Part shown: piece by piece, positions 1 through 9,661 of the stretch
Layout of the letters: the number at the start of each line of letters is the position of its first letter
Position numbering within the stretch: position 1 is the first letter of the stretch
Origin: Hanleya hanleyi
Lineage: Eukaryota; Mollusca; Polyplacophora; Lepidopleurida; Hanleyidae
Assembly: GCA_036873755.1 (NCBI GenBank)
Contig: JAVTVY010019460.1
Coordinates: 1 to 64,000 of the forward strand
DNA length: 64,000 bases
Direction of reading: 5' to 3'
The notes under the pieces: model-generated
The model's input: the letters and a program-made list of their open reading frames with translations, nothing else
Told to the model about the DNA's origin: nothing
Database searches by the model: none
Program-made: the position numbers and the translations under genes

Positions 1-213
1 GGGGCTCTCTCTATACTCCGATGATAGGCTCGATTGTAACCCCTTACCAGTTTCGGGAGAACATCGATGTACCGCCTTGTAATCTTATAGGTGAAATATT
101 TATACATGCGGCCTTTGAATGTCCTGTTGAACCTTTCCACCACGGAAGCCTTGGTCTCGTTGTACGTATGGAAGAAGAAGACCTTCTGGGCTTTCAGAAA
201 CTGTTGGAACGTT
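1..213 (-). pseudogene. Integrase fragment (Polinton type)
   Basis: The reverse complement matches 17,830-18,038 of the intact integrase gene, covering the last part of the catalytic core around the catalytic Glu region and the following helices. It lacks the N-terminal part and the first two catalytic acidic residues, which fall in the deleted segment. It is joined at about 213-216 directly to the start of the small-ORF homologue, so it can only be a fusion remnant. The 3' part lies outside the window. Confidence 0.7.
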
Positions 214-348
214 CAGGATCTGGCGTCGTCCCTCGTTGTCGTCGCCATCTGCAAACATGGACCGGACCACTGCTCGGTAACCCGTGAATGAATTCACCGC
301 GGTGGCATGCTGTAAAATGCGAGTCGCACAGGGCTGGATCTCCGCCAT
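214..348 (-). pseudogene. Truncated small ORF fused to integrase remnant
   Basis: The first about 45 codons match the small protein encoded at 15,940-16,266 (start Met-Ala-Glu-Ile here, Met-Thr-Glu-Ile there), including the Ala-Asp-Gly-Asp-Asp-Asn-Glu-Gly stretch. It then runs into integrase DNA in a different frame and stops at 100. The C-terminal membrane segment is lost. Function unknown. Its promoter region (about 350-470) is conserved with 15,806-15,939. Confidence 0.6.
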
Positions 349-477
349 GGCTCTGCAACCGTAGAAATGAAGGTGTGGGATCCCGAGTGACGTGTTTTAT
401 AGACCAGGTCACACATGCGCGCCTAGCTCTACGGGTGTAGTCCGTGATACGTACTATTCTGATGGGTTATGTGGCTC

Positions 478-879
478 CTATAGAGATAGTACTTCATCGA
501 CCATGGGGATTACTTTTTCCAAGGCTGTCCATAGATCAGGGTCCAGAGTAAAACCACCTTGCTTGAGACAGAGGAGTCGAGCAAAATAGGGACCGCGGAA
601 AATGTAGACGTCATCACACAGGTGAATGCTATCACCGTCGAGGTCAGCCAATAACACCCGTTTCAAGGTAGTCCAGCCTTCCGGGGATAAAGAGACACGC
701 GCTGGTTCAGACGTACACCAACACCTACTGTCGTCATCGATGAGCTCCACGCGTTTGGGATACAACAATAGGGTGCAGTCCGGTGTAAGAGTGCGGGTCT
801 CCCTCACACGCTCGTCTTCAGGCAAGACTTCAACCGGAGGTGCTGCTGGGTCCCATGGAAAATCTTCTCCACGTCTCAT
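478..879 (-). CDS. PC4-like repeat-domain protein, single unit (Polinton copy)
   Basis: This is a homologue of the second half of the 228-residue protein at 15,118. It has one repeat unit: a Leu-rich strand segment (LLLYPKRVELID), an LSPEGWTTLKRVL segment, an IHLCDDVYIFRGPYF segment and the closing GFTLDPDLWTALEKV helix. The closing pattern of Gly-hydrophobic-x-Leu, Trp-x-x-Leu and Val-Asp-x-x-Leu resembles the PC4/SUB1 single-strand DNA-binding domain; that assignment is inference. I chose the Met at 879; an upstream extension to 1005 is open only because it reads through a (ggca)n microsatellite. The first repeat unit of the intact copy's gene is absent. Confidence 0.5.
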   Translation of the reverse strand: MRRGEDFPWDPAAPPVEVLPEDERVRETRTLTPDCTLLLYPKRVELIDDDSRCWCTSEPARVSLSPEGWTTLKRVLLADLDGDSIHLCDDVYIFRGPYFARLLCLKQGGFTLDPDLWTALEKVIPMVDEVLSL

Positions 880-901
880 GCTTTCGTCTAATACAAGCTG
901 G

Positions 902-902
902 T

Positions 903-934
<32 letters not shown>

Positions 935-981
935 TCAGGCGGGCAGGCAGGCAGGCAGGCTGGTGAGGCAGGCAGGCAGGT
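902..981. repeat. (GGCA)n microsatellite
   Basis: Tandem ggcaggcaggca with a few interruptions. It sits at the 5' side of the PC4-like ORF of the inverted Polinton copy and replaces the sequence that would encode the first repeat unit. Confidence 0.9.
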
Positions 982-1047
982 CAGGTAAGTCAGAGAGCTC
1001 CGCAAGGTAGTGCAATGAATACACCCAATCCACTAAAAATCACCGCT

Positions 1048-1056
1048 TTTTATACG
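1048..1056 (-). promoter_or_regulatory. TATA box of the inverted Polinton copy
   Basis: On the minus strand the sequence reads cgtataaaaagcg, upstream of the PC4-like ORF. This is the position equivalent to the TATA box at 15,050 in the intact element. The microsatellite expansion now separates it from the ORF. Confidence 0.45.
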
Positions 1057-1062
1057 TTTTTC

Positions 1063-1485
1063 TCATGCCGCCATGTTGTACACCGCCATCTTGTACAACA
1101 TGGCCGCCAATGCCGCCATCTTGTACACCGCCATCTTGTACAGCATGGCCGCCAAGCCGCCATCTTGTACACCGCCATCTTGTACAACATGGCCGCCAAA
1201 CCGCCATCTTGTACACCGCCATCTTGTACAACATGGCCGCCAAGCCGCCATCTTGTACACCGCCATCTTGTACAACATGGCCGCCAAGCCGCCATCTTGT
1301 ACACCGCCATCTTGTACAACATGGCCGCCAATGCCGCCATCTTGTACACCGCCATCTTGTACAACATGGCCGCCAAGCCGCCATCTTGTACACCGCCATC
1401 TTGTACAACATGGCCGCCAAGCCGCCATCTTGTACACCACCATCTTGTACAACATGGCCGCCAAGCCGCCATCTTGGTCCCACAC
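1063..1485. repeat. 44-bp satellite of CCGCCATCTTG motifs
   Basis: About nine and a half head-to-tail units of 44-45 bp, each holding two ccgccatcttgtaca motifs and one acaacatggccgccaa. CCGCCATCTTG is the reverse complement of CAAGATGGCGG, the core YY1 site; about 17 perfect copies are visible. The array lies between the TATA box and the presumed terminus of the inverted Polinton copy. Long open frames on both strands across it are an artefact of the periodicity, not genes. Confidence 0.9.
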
Positions 1486-1571
1486 TTGACCTCTCCTCCC
1501 GCCACGTGACCGCCACAAATGACCTCTACATCCGGGTGAAATACGACTCAATTTAGCTTTTGTCTACTACT

Positions 1572-1865
1572 CATGTCCTACTACGCTACAGGAGGTTTGT
1601 ACAGAGATTAATGCTAACAGAACATAGGTCTATCTATGGTACTGTATGCTGTTTAGGCTTATGATAAACCATAGAGCCTACTGTTTTAGTATGCTCCATG
1701 GATAAACAAAGCCGTGTTCTGATACATGTGTTTCTTGATCTAAAGTCCAGCCTGGTTCTTCGACCTAAAAACATGAAATTCATACAGAAGCTCAAGAAAT
1801 CCTAACTGAATTGCTGTCCATAAATCATCATCATTTATCAAGTTACTGATAACCCCCCCTCTACG
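1572..1865. other. Unassigned spacer
   Basis: AT-leaning sequence between the inverted Polinton terminus and the next foldback element. No coding frame, RNA gene or repeat recognised. Confidence 0.5.
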
Positions 1866-2606
1866 GATCCAGGGCATTTCCCCCAGTGGACATTTCCCCC
1901 AGCGGACATTTCCCCCATGGACATTTCCCCCAGTGGACATTTCCCCCATCCTATATTTTTAGGTTATTTTGAGGCTAATATAACATAATTTTCAAATAAT
2001 TTGGCAAAAACTAAATTGTTTATATTATATATTATATAGCACATTTTTAAACAATATAATGGATCACATAGTGATAATATATAATATTCATATACATAGT
2101 ATATATTTTAACATTTTAAGAAAACATTATATCACGTAGTGGTACAATAAAAGATGTATTTTTAAACAATATAATTTTGTTCTATATATTTTTTTTTACC
2201 TCAACTTTCACTGTAGTTCTCATCAAATGACACCTAACCTATTGTTTCTAAATAATAATCTTTTATTCATTCTCTGTAATCCTCACACCTATATTTTTAT
2301 TCTTTTATTTTTATTTGAAGTCTGATTAAGAACCATAATACAAGGTTAATCCCTCACAACATCAATTGTTATCTTTACCCAGTCAGTGGCATGCAGAAAG
2401 CCATTTATCATAAACATATGTGGAAATCCATATATATATAGAAAATAAAAAATATACAAAAAATTGATGTCATTGACAAATTATTTGAAAACTATGTTCA
2501 AGCCTCAAAATAACCTGAAAATATAAGGTGGGGGAAATGTCCACTGGGGGAAATGTCCACTGGGGGAAATGCCCACTGGGGGAAATGTCCGCTGGGGGAA
2601 ATGTCC
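1866..2606. mobile_element. Foldback element with minisatellite ends
   Basis: The left end is a tandem array of about 16 bp (catttcccccagtgga, 1,874-1,947). The right end is the same array inverted (2,527-2,606). The inverted repeats continue inwards: ttttaggttattttgaggc near 1,958 pairs with gcctcaaaataacctgaaaa near 2,503. The AT-rich core of about 500 bp has no ORF. This is a non-autonomous foldback element; superfamily and target duplication not determined. Confidence 0.7.
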
Positions 2607-3394
2607 GTACACAGTCTAGTTACACATGACCCCCCCCCTTCGTAGGGCTCAAAGTTATTGGTGACCCCCCTCAAATTCCACCGCCCCCCCCCTCAGGATA
2701 AATTTTTAATGATCCCTGAAGAAGGTTGGGCTGGTAAGTGAACGTTCGTGAGATGATCTGCTGTCTCAGGTCTACATAAATAAGTGACGTCCAGCAGTGA
2801 TTAATAGAAAAGAAATAAGGGGAGATTGAGGGGCAGTATTGTTAGGAAAAGTATTTCCACATTAATAGTATGTTTTGTAGGAGCGAAATAATGAGTATTA
2901 GAAGGCGATAACAGTATTTCTAAATCTGCTTTCACACTCGTCTGAATAGTCCGTACAACTGCACCAGTCATAGAGTTCAGTCAAGCGTGACTGAGTTTAG
3001 GTCAAGTCAGGGGAAACCAGAGGAATCGTCTTGCGTGTTTATGTCTGTACGGTACCCCACCAAATTATTTGAACGCAACATTATTTAAAAGGGTGATTGG
3101 AAACGATGCCATCGTACTGTATGACAAGAAGTTATGGCCCCACAGACAAATATACTGACTGCATATTTTTCTAAAAACATCACAAGAACCAAAAGTGATC
3201 CTCTGACGATTTGTATCCCAGCCATACTTTTATTGCAGCTATCCATGTGGGCTCATTGAATTGAATGAAAACCTACAGTCAACAGGACGTAGGCCCTACC
3301 TATTGTATATCTTCTAAGACTAATATGTTTTCGGTCGAAATAAACTTATGCACATGAACTCGAATTGACGGGTGAGACGGAACGGAGGAGTACA
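2607..3394. other. Repeat-derived spacer
   Basis: Holds C-runs near 2,627-2,690. Positions about 3,075-3,290 contain a copy of a dispersed repeat (acaagaagt.at...ccacagacaaatatactga...gatttgtatccca) also present near 26,780-26,935 and 39,365-39,450/39,820-39,930. No gene seen. Confidence 0.55.
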
Positions 3395-3610
3395 CTCAAA
3401 ATGTGTTGAAGCTATTTTAGCATCAAAATTGTGTTGAAACTAAGACAAATTATGTTAGAATCAACACCTATTTGTGTTGAAATCAGCACGAGATTTTGTG
3501 TAGCAATATGAAGTTCAACATAAAATCATGTTGATTTCAACACAAAGAATGTTTGTTGAAGCTATTATCTAGCCCAAAATTGCGTTAAAATAACACATTT
3601 TTTTTCTCAC
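3395..3610. repeat. MITE-like repeat with ttgtgttgaa motifs
   Basis: Repeated t/gtgttgaa and inverted ttcaacac motifs can fold on themselves (for example aaattgtgttgaaac against gttgatttcaacac). Probably a decayed non-autonomous element. Ends not defined. Confidence 0.4.
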
Positions 3611-4000
3611 GATGTACATGTCAAGCCATTAAAATTTTGTCTCGGTTGGTTTTGGTCAATTGTCCAAAAGTTCCACCAAGACCAGCACACGTGAGAGTAT
3701 GCTATATACACGAGATTACCACCTGTGTATATGCCATTTTATAAATAACATTAATGCAAAATCTATACCTACCTTAATGGTATTTTATCGTCTTCGGTCA
3801 TGATTGTCTTGTCGCTTCTGTGCTAAGCCATAAAGTTATAGTCTCATTAGGATCTGACATAGTCTGTTAAATTATACATATGAGAACATACGAGCCGATA
3901 ATGTTAAAGGCGGATTACTGCCATGTCATGCTTGACCACCTGGGACAAGTTGTGCTCACATATAAGTCACAATACCCGGTGCGGGTTTATTCTCGTACCC
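3611..4000. other. Unassigned spacer
   Basis: No convincing gene. The short ORFs here have no recognisable domains. Confidence 0.4.
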
Positions 4001-4004
4001 TCAC

Positions 4005-4152
4005 GCTTAAAACTAAGTGTCGAAACCTACTCGTAAAGTGTTGCAATAACCCTTTAAGTGTGTCCACAGGGACAGCACTTTAAAGTGCAGTCCCTGTGGA
4101 CACACTTAAAGTGTTATTTCAACACTTTACAACACTTTAGTTTTAAGCCTGC
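4005..4152. mobile_element. Short hairpin MITE
   Basis: Nearly complete palindrome centred near 4,082: ctttaagtgtgtccacaggga at about 4,052 pairs with tccctgtggacacacttaaag at about 4,090. The pairing continues outward to cttaaaacta / tagttttaag. It has no coding content. A folded RNA from here would be a long hairpin. Confidence 0.65.
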
Positions 4153-4511
4153 AGTCACTCATTCAAATGTCGTCTCGTGGTCTTGTACAATACACGAATA
4201 CAATGTAATGGTGTTTACCTGGATATATATGGCAAACATTTTCCACGAATCATTCATAGGTCTTTAGATCTAAGGCCCTCCAGACTGATTATGTATTATC
4301 TACATATTTTAGAGAAATACAGAAATAGTACACACGTACAGCAAGTAATAATGTATAATTCATAAATCACTAATCTGTGAGAGCCTTAGCTTCAGATCTA
4401 GTTACCATGTTCTATTTTCCGAGCATCTGTCAGCACATTACCTTGGGCATATTTGCCCTTTGATGATGCATGAATATTCATTTTTCGCTACGAGTATATT
4501 CGCTAAGGATA

Positions 4512-4672
4512 CTCCCTAAAAACAACTGTGTACCACAGGTACACAATCACTGTAACAAACTTACAATCACTGTAATCACACAATTTTGAAGAACACCTAC
4601 ACATTTTGGGTACCTCTGCATGGTACACATTTTTGTGGATGCGCAATTTTGTACACAGTTGTTTTTACAGAG
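4512..4672. mobile_element. 161-bp MITE with TA target duplication
   Basis: Terminal inverted repeats of 22 bp: left ctccctaaaaacaactgtgtac, right the inverse with two mismatches. TA dinucleotides flank it directly (4,510-4,511 and 4,673-4,674). These are features of Tc1/mariner-type non-autonomous elements. No ORF. Confidence 0.75.
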
Positions 4673-5100
4673 TATTTGAACTACACCGGCTGTACTGTAC
4701 TCTCTAAAAAGTACATTTCACTAAAGTAAGCGTGGAAATTCGTCCCTCTCAAGCACTTGAGCGAAAATCTTCTTAAAATATACTCAAGTTGAGTAACTTT
4801 CACTCAAGTGAGTGAGTTCAGCTTGGGTGAAATCAACACAGTCAGAAAAATGGCGATGACCCACATTTATCGGTGACGAGGTCCTGTCATCGCCATTTAT
4901 TGGTGAGGATAAAAGGTGTCATTCATCGCCATTTATTTGCGATGAGGCATGGGCATCGCCAATAAATAGCGATGACCATCACCATATAATGGTAATGAAG
5001 GAATATTGTGATGTTTCAGCAGAATATATATGCTAAATTCATTAGGATATTTGAGGCTGAGAATGAGGTTGATTCGGCAATCTCCGGGAATCTTCGGTCA
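4673..5100. repeat. Spacer with catcgccatttatt repeats
   Basis: Between about 4,850 and 4,985 the words tcatcgccatttatt, gcgatga and ggtgatg recur in direct and inverted orientation. Another ctctctaaaa-starting sequence at about 4,702 suggests a second decayed MITE. No gene seen. Confidence 0.4.
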
Positions 5101-5104
5101 TCTC

Positions 5105-5785
5105 CGGCAATATCAGGTCCAGCAAGAGTTATCTCCCCCTACATAAGACCCCAGTGACTTCCAATGTTAATCTCCAGGGTGGACATGTTAGATTCATTCC
5201 GGCTCAGTGGACAATGACCTGGCACCTTGTGCAACTCACTCATGGACATTTGCAGTGTGGGGTGTGGCACCTGTTTTTTTCTGTCCCGAGCTGTAGAACA
5301 CCATAAGAGGGGTCTCGAGGCCATGGGTTGAATTTCGCTGAAAAGTTATCGTGCGCATGCGTAGTGAATAGGCAGGTCTAGGATGGACGTTTTCAGGTCG
5401 CGGTGAACCAATATTGGCCCGATTGAATCGTGTGAGATGTCATAGTGAAGCATCGTGGGGGACCATCCTACTGGATGGGTGTGGAATGGAAGTAAGTCTA
5501 TGGCGCGCGTGCGCAGACAGGAAATTGTGGGAAAAGGGCACTGGAATGGACGTTTTGGGGACGAGATGTGTCAATAATGGCCCGAATGGGTCGTGTGGGG
5601 TATCAGTTCGAAGCTCTAGTGGGGGTAGCGTCCAACTCGACTGGCGTTACAGTAGCGCATGGTGCGCAAGCGTAGGCAGAAAACTGTGGGAAACGGCATT
5701 GGAATGGACGTTTTGGGGTCGACGTGGGCCCACATTGGGCGTACTGGGTCGGGGAGGGTATCCATGTGAAGCGCTTCTCCAGGTT
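5105..5785. repeat. Polinton terminal-repeat-related sequence, left-type orientation
   Basis: The motifs gagttatctccccct...ccagggtgg, tggaatggacgttttggg, cccgaatgggtcgtgtg and tatccatgtgaagc match the left terminal repeat of the intact element (13,840-14,720) in the same orientation. It is divergent. It may be the left end of the disrupted element whose right end is at 9,937; the exact terminus was not found. Confidence 0.5.
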
Positions 5786-6170
5786 GATTAACGCCCTATC
5801 TTAACGCCTTAACGCTCTAACATAGCAGTTGTTTTTTGCCCTTTTCGAGAGATTGTACCATGCTATTATATAGTACCATCGCATCGACAAGGTGTATGTA
5901 TCAATCCATTCACACCAGGGAATGAAACATGGTGGTCCTCGATGATGTCATCGCTCTACACCGGGACATTGTACGGGGTGTTTAGCTGGGAAAGCCTTGT
6001 TTTGTAGGTTATCGCTCTATATGTCAGGTTGAATTTTTTGGCAATTTTCTGGGAAAAGCCCTGTTCTATTTACAGATCACTCGAGAGTAGTAGAGAAAGG
6101 GGAGTTTCGGTGGTGCAAAAGAGCTTTTGAGGGAGATGAGGGTCTTGTTCCATCCGGCTACCTGGTAGAG
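5786..6170. other. Unassigned spacer
   Basis: No gene or repeat recognised between the terminal-repeat-like block and the GT microsatellite. Confidence 0.4.
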
Positions 6171-6176
6171 TTACCT

Positions 6177-6280
6177 GTGTGTGGGTGTGTGTGTGTGTGT
6201 GTGTGTGCCTGTGTGTATGCAAGTGTGTGTATGCGTCTGTGTATGCGAGCGTTTGTGTGCGTATGCAAATGTGTGTTTGC

Positions 6281-6320
<40 letters not shown>

Positions 6321-6419
6321 AGGTGGTTGTGAGTGTGTGTGCATGTGCGTGCATGTGCGTATGTATGTGTGTGTATGTATGCCTCTGTGTGTGTGTATAT
6401 GTGTGTGCTTGTGAGTGTG
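6177..6419. repeat. (GT)n microsatellite
   Basis: Imperfect GT repeat of about 240 bp with interruptions (gtatgc, gcgcgc). Open frames in all phases here (Cys/Val or His/Thr repeats) are artefacts. Confidence 0.95.
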
Positions 6420-6439
6420 TTTCTTGGATCGGAACTCTT

Positions 6440-6665
6440 GGAGCTCAAAGCCTGTGGAGCTCAGAGGTCGGAAGTGACATTTGCATATGACCTCTGTGAG
6501 GTCACTTCCGCTTCCGCTCACGTGACCGGAAGTGACCTTTGACCCCGGCGCGCAAAGGTTTCCCTCCCTCACACGCGCGAGTGCGTCAACACCGGGTGAG
6601 GTCACTTCCGCTTCCGTTCACGTGACCGGAACTGTCCTTTGACCCCGGCGCGCGCGGTGTAAAGG
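6440..6665. repeat. Duplicated cgtgaccggaagtgacctttgacc module
   Basis: Two copies (about 6,490-6,560 and 6,600-6,670) of gaggtcacttccgcttccg.tcacgtgaccgga...cctttgaccccggcgcgc. Related words occur in the terminal region of the intact Polinton (14,770-14,935) and in the MITE at 29,478. It contains CACGTG E-boxes. Confidence 0.6.
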
Positions 6666-6680
6666 TTTCCACCGCGGTGA

Positions 6681-7772
6681 ATGCTTCACATGGATACCTC
6701 ATACAACTCCATTGGACCATTAGGGGCTCCTCTAGCGCCAAAACGTCTATTTTTATACCCTTGGGCCACCGCGCATGCGCAGAATGCCGATAGTTCAACC
6801 CCACACCCAGCCCATCAGATGCCCCTTCACGAATGCTTCACTTTGATACCTCATACGCCTCCATCGGACCATTAGGGACTCCCCTAGATCCCAAAACGTC
6901 TATTTCCATACCCTTGGGCCACCGCGCATGCGTAGAATCCCGATAGTTCAACCCCACACCCAGCCCATCAGATGCCCCTTCACGAATGCTTCACTTTGAT
7001 ACCTCACTCGACCCCATTGGATCATTAGTGGCTCCCCTACATCCCAACACGTCTATTTCCATACCCTTGGGCCACCGCGCATGCGCAGAATGCCGATAGT
7101 TTAACCCCACACCCAGCCCATCAGATGCCCCCTCACATAGGCTTCACTTTGATAACTCACTCGACCCCATTGGATCATTAGTGGCTCCCTTACAACCCAA
7201 CACGTCTATTTCCATACCCTTGGGCCACCGCGCATGCGCAGAATCCCGATAGTTCAACCCCACACCCAGCCCATCAGATGCCCCTTCACATAGGCTTCAC
7301 ATTGATACCTCACTCGACCCCATCGGACCATTAGTAGCTCCCCTAGCTCCCAAAACGTCTATTTCCATACCCTTGGGCCACCGCGCATGCGCAGAATGCC
7401 GATAGTTCAACCCCACACCCAGCCCATCAGATGCCCCCTCATGAATGCTTCACTTTGATACCTCACTCGACCCCATTGGTCCATTAGGGCTCCCCTAGCT
7501 CCAAAACGTCTATTTCCATACCCTTCGGCCACCGCGCATGCGCAGAATGCCGATATTTCAACCCCACACCCAGCCCATCAGATGCCCTTCACGAATGCTT
7601 CACTTTGATACCTCATAGAACTCCATCGGCCCATTAGTGGCTCCCCTAGCTCCAAAACGGCTATTTTCATACCCTTGGGCCACCGCTCATGCGCAGAATA
7701 CCGATATGTCAACCCCACACCCAGCCCATTAGATGCCCCTTCACACAGGCTTCACTTTGATACCTCACTCGA
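6681..7772. repeat. Tandem 152-bp units of Polinton terminal repeat, each with an NRF1-type palindrome
   Basis: At least seven head-to-tail units starting near 6,681, 6,833, 6,985, 7,136, 7,288, 7,445, 7,594 and (partial) 7,747. Each contains the series gcttcac-ttgatacctca, ccattag.ggctcccctag, aaaacgtctatttccatacccttgggcc, accgcgcatgcgcagaatgcc and aaccccacacccagcccatcagatgcccc. The same unit, inverted or direct, builds both terminal repeats of the intact element. GCGCATGCGC is the NRF1 consensus; five units keep it perfectly and two carry one change. Confidence 0.9.
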
Positions 7773-8735
7773 TTGATTGAAATTGTAGTTTAAGGGTGGC
7801 TTCCCATACGGATTTCGCGGCCCATCAACTCAATGTTTTATTTAAATTTCACGGTACATTTCTTTGTTAATTTGAGATCTTTTGCAGCGCTAGATATTAA
7901 AATAAATAATTAAATAATGAATAACAATAACAATGAGGAAATATAAATACTAGTAGAGAAGAGTCGCTATGTACAAGTCGTTAAGTCTGTAATTGGTTTT
8001 TATACTGGAAAATATTTATTATAATCGCGTTGATGATTCCTTTGTCTCGGTACCCCAATAGTACGCACAAAGCCGTCCAGAAAAAACTGGGAGAACCAGG
8101 GCGTTTTCAGGATTCGTCGAGACGACTTCCCTAACGACGCCCTTGGGGAACAGGGTGGGTCCTTCCAGAAATCTGTGCCTGTAACAATTGCTTGGAGTGT
8201 GTAGTGGGGTACAGAACGGCAGGTCTACGTCCTATATTACGTGAAAGTCAAAGGATCATATTCTGTGTTGAGGTGTCCGTTCGGTAACATTTAAGTGGTA
8301 GCGTGTCCGGTGTGGTCTAGGGTCGAGTATTCTGGTTCTGGGTGTTCTTGCTATGCGGCGTTGTCACTCAAGGTGCTGTAGGTATTCTTGTAATCGTCAT
8401 CCGTCTTCTGTTTCAGGTCTTGTCCAACTCGTCTGTGGTCTTCGGTGTGCCTGTATCATATGAAATAGAAGGCTTGTAGTCATTCTTGTTTTCTATTGTT
8501 TTTCGATGCAATAATTTGATATATCTTCCTCCCAACAACAGGCACGCCCCGAATGTCAGTCACATAATATGAATAGCAATATATAATTAAGACAGCAAAT
8601 AGATAAACAAATGAATAAATAACTAAACATTTCGATAGATTCAGTATTAGGTGAATACACAAATAAACGGCACTGTATTATTTCTGTATGCATTATCGTT
8701 TGATGGCCATAAGGAATTTGTAGGACAATGAGATA

Positions 8736-9045
8736 GACGGCCCTCAATATCAAGGTAACTCCGCCATCACCATTTCCTATATTTTATGCCGAATACCGCT
8801 CGCTATATGCGATTTGGCCGTGCTAATGTTGTCATGAATTCAATTAGATTTGGCCATCGTTTGTTTTGTAGGACAGTGGAACAGACGGCCCTCAATATCA
8901 AGGTAACTCCGTTGTTGCCATGCCTATTTTATTTCTAAATGTGTCTTTGACATTTTGGCCGGATGTTATGTATGGATAGTTTATTATGGCCATAATGTTT
9001 TGTATGGCTATGGTGCACACGGCCCTCAATATCAAGGTATCTCCG
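8736..9045 (-). repeat. Three spaced copies of acggccctcaatatcaaggta in the retrotransposon 3' region
   Basis: Copies at about 8,736, 8,884 and 9,018, spaced by about 134-148 bp, each followed by an actccg or tctccg word. They lie within the 3' untranslated part of the non-LTR element. On the element's coding strand the motif reads taccttgatattgagggccgt. Confidence 0.75.
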
Positions 9046-9138
9046 ATGCAACCATACCATTTGTTTAAGTCAGAAGAATGATTTGGCCTCTATCAAATCG
9101 TGGCATAGTACTTGGTGTACTAGTAGTTGATTATGTGG

Positions 9139-9162
9139 AAAAAAAAAAAAAAAAAAAAAAAA
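9139..9162. repeat. Poly(A) run
   Basis: A run of 24 A on the plus strand, inside the non-LTR element just beyond its stop codon. Because the element is on the minus strand, this is a T-run in its 3' region and not its own tail. Confidence 0.9.
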
Positions 9163-9190
9163 TGCTGACTGCGCATGTACGGCGGTAGTA

Positions 9191-9649
9191 TTATATACTG
9201 GAGTAATAACCAGCAGTTTTGATAAAATTTATCAAGGACTTGAATACCTGATTTCTAATGGGGGGCTTAGGGTTTAATAACGCTGGTAATGTTAAGGGAG
9301 TGTTGAATATTTTTAATTCGTTTCTAAGTGCCACACGTTGTTGGTTGTGGATTGGGCATTCAAGTAGCACGTGTTCTATTGTTTCTTCTACATTGTTGCA
9401 TGCGGTACAGAGTGGTGAGGTGTTTTTCAGAAGCATGGACAGATGTGATTTAAGTCCGGTTTTGCCTAGTCTTAATCTGGTGATTATGCGGTCATCTCGT
9501 TTATTGTCTAACTGGAGTCCCTGGGCTTGTCTTTTATCTCCATCAAGGATCTTATGTAACCACCGTCCACGTTCTTCTTCGTTCCATTCCTTTTGCCACT
9601 TGCTATCTATTTTGCGTCTAATGATAGTGTTGAGTTCTTTACATCTCAC
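9191..9649 (-). pseudogene. Non-LTR retrotransposon ORF2 C terminus
   Basis: About 150 residues. They end a LINE-type polyprotein: the helix-rich segment ITRLRLGKTGLKSHL is followed by a zinc-knuckle-like CTAC-x9-HVLLEC motif that resembles the post-RNase H tail of Jockey/I-type elements. The upstream endonuclease, reverse transcriptase and RNase H parts were never copied in. The first codon in the frame is GTG at the insertion edge, so there is no genuine start. Not functional alone. Confidence 0.8.
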
Positions 9650-9661
9650 TACCTCACTCGA

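Larger units (their letters stand above)
1..1571 (-). mobile_element. Inverted, internally deleted Polinton-type element, end part
   Basis: Read on the minus strand, this stretch matches the intact element at 12,054-25,626: terminus, PC4-like gene, small membrane-protein gene start, then integrase sequence. The terminus is taken as 1571, because the plus strand reads tctactact there (AGTAGTAGA... on the minus strand), as in the intact element and at 9,937. The copy runs off the left window edge, so neither its other end nor its target duplication can be checked. About 1.75 kb found between 16,078 and 17,833 of the intact copy is missing here. Related but not identical to the intact copy, so it is a separate insertion rather than an assembly duplicate. 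Confidence 0.65.
7773..9649 (-). mobile_element. 5'-truncated non-LTR retrotransposon inserted in Polinton terminal repeat
   Basis: The insertion is bounded by a 12-bp direct repeat, tacctcactcga (7,761-7,772 and 9,650-9,661), which lies within a Polinton terminal-repeat unit. The C-terminal coding region (9,191-9,649) runs right up to the insertion edge, as expected for 5' truncation. The long 3' region (7,773-9,190) ends with ...caatttcaatcaa on the minus strand. The two sides of the interrupted unit join cleanly across the insertion. Confidence 0.85.

Noticed and set aside
1015..1556. Long open frames on both strands of 138-164 codons
   Set aside because: They arise from a 44-bp satellite without stops; the translations are repeats of the satellite unit.
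6070..6605. His/Thr- and Val/Cys-rich ORFs
   Set aside because: They span a (GT)n microsatellite; no start context or domain.
6681..7772. CRISPR-like regular repeat array
   Set aside because: Units are 152 bp, contiguous and degenerate, in an animal genome; no repeat-spacer pattern.
9139..9162. Poly(A) tail of a plus-strand retrocopy
   Set aside because: No retrocopied sequence precedes it on the plus strand and the insertion edges are elsewhere (7,772/9,650).
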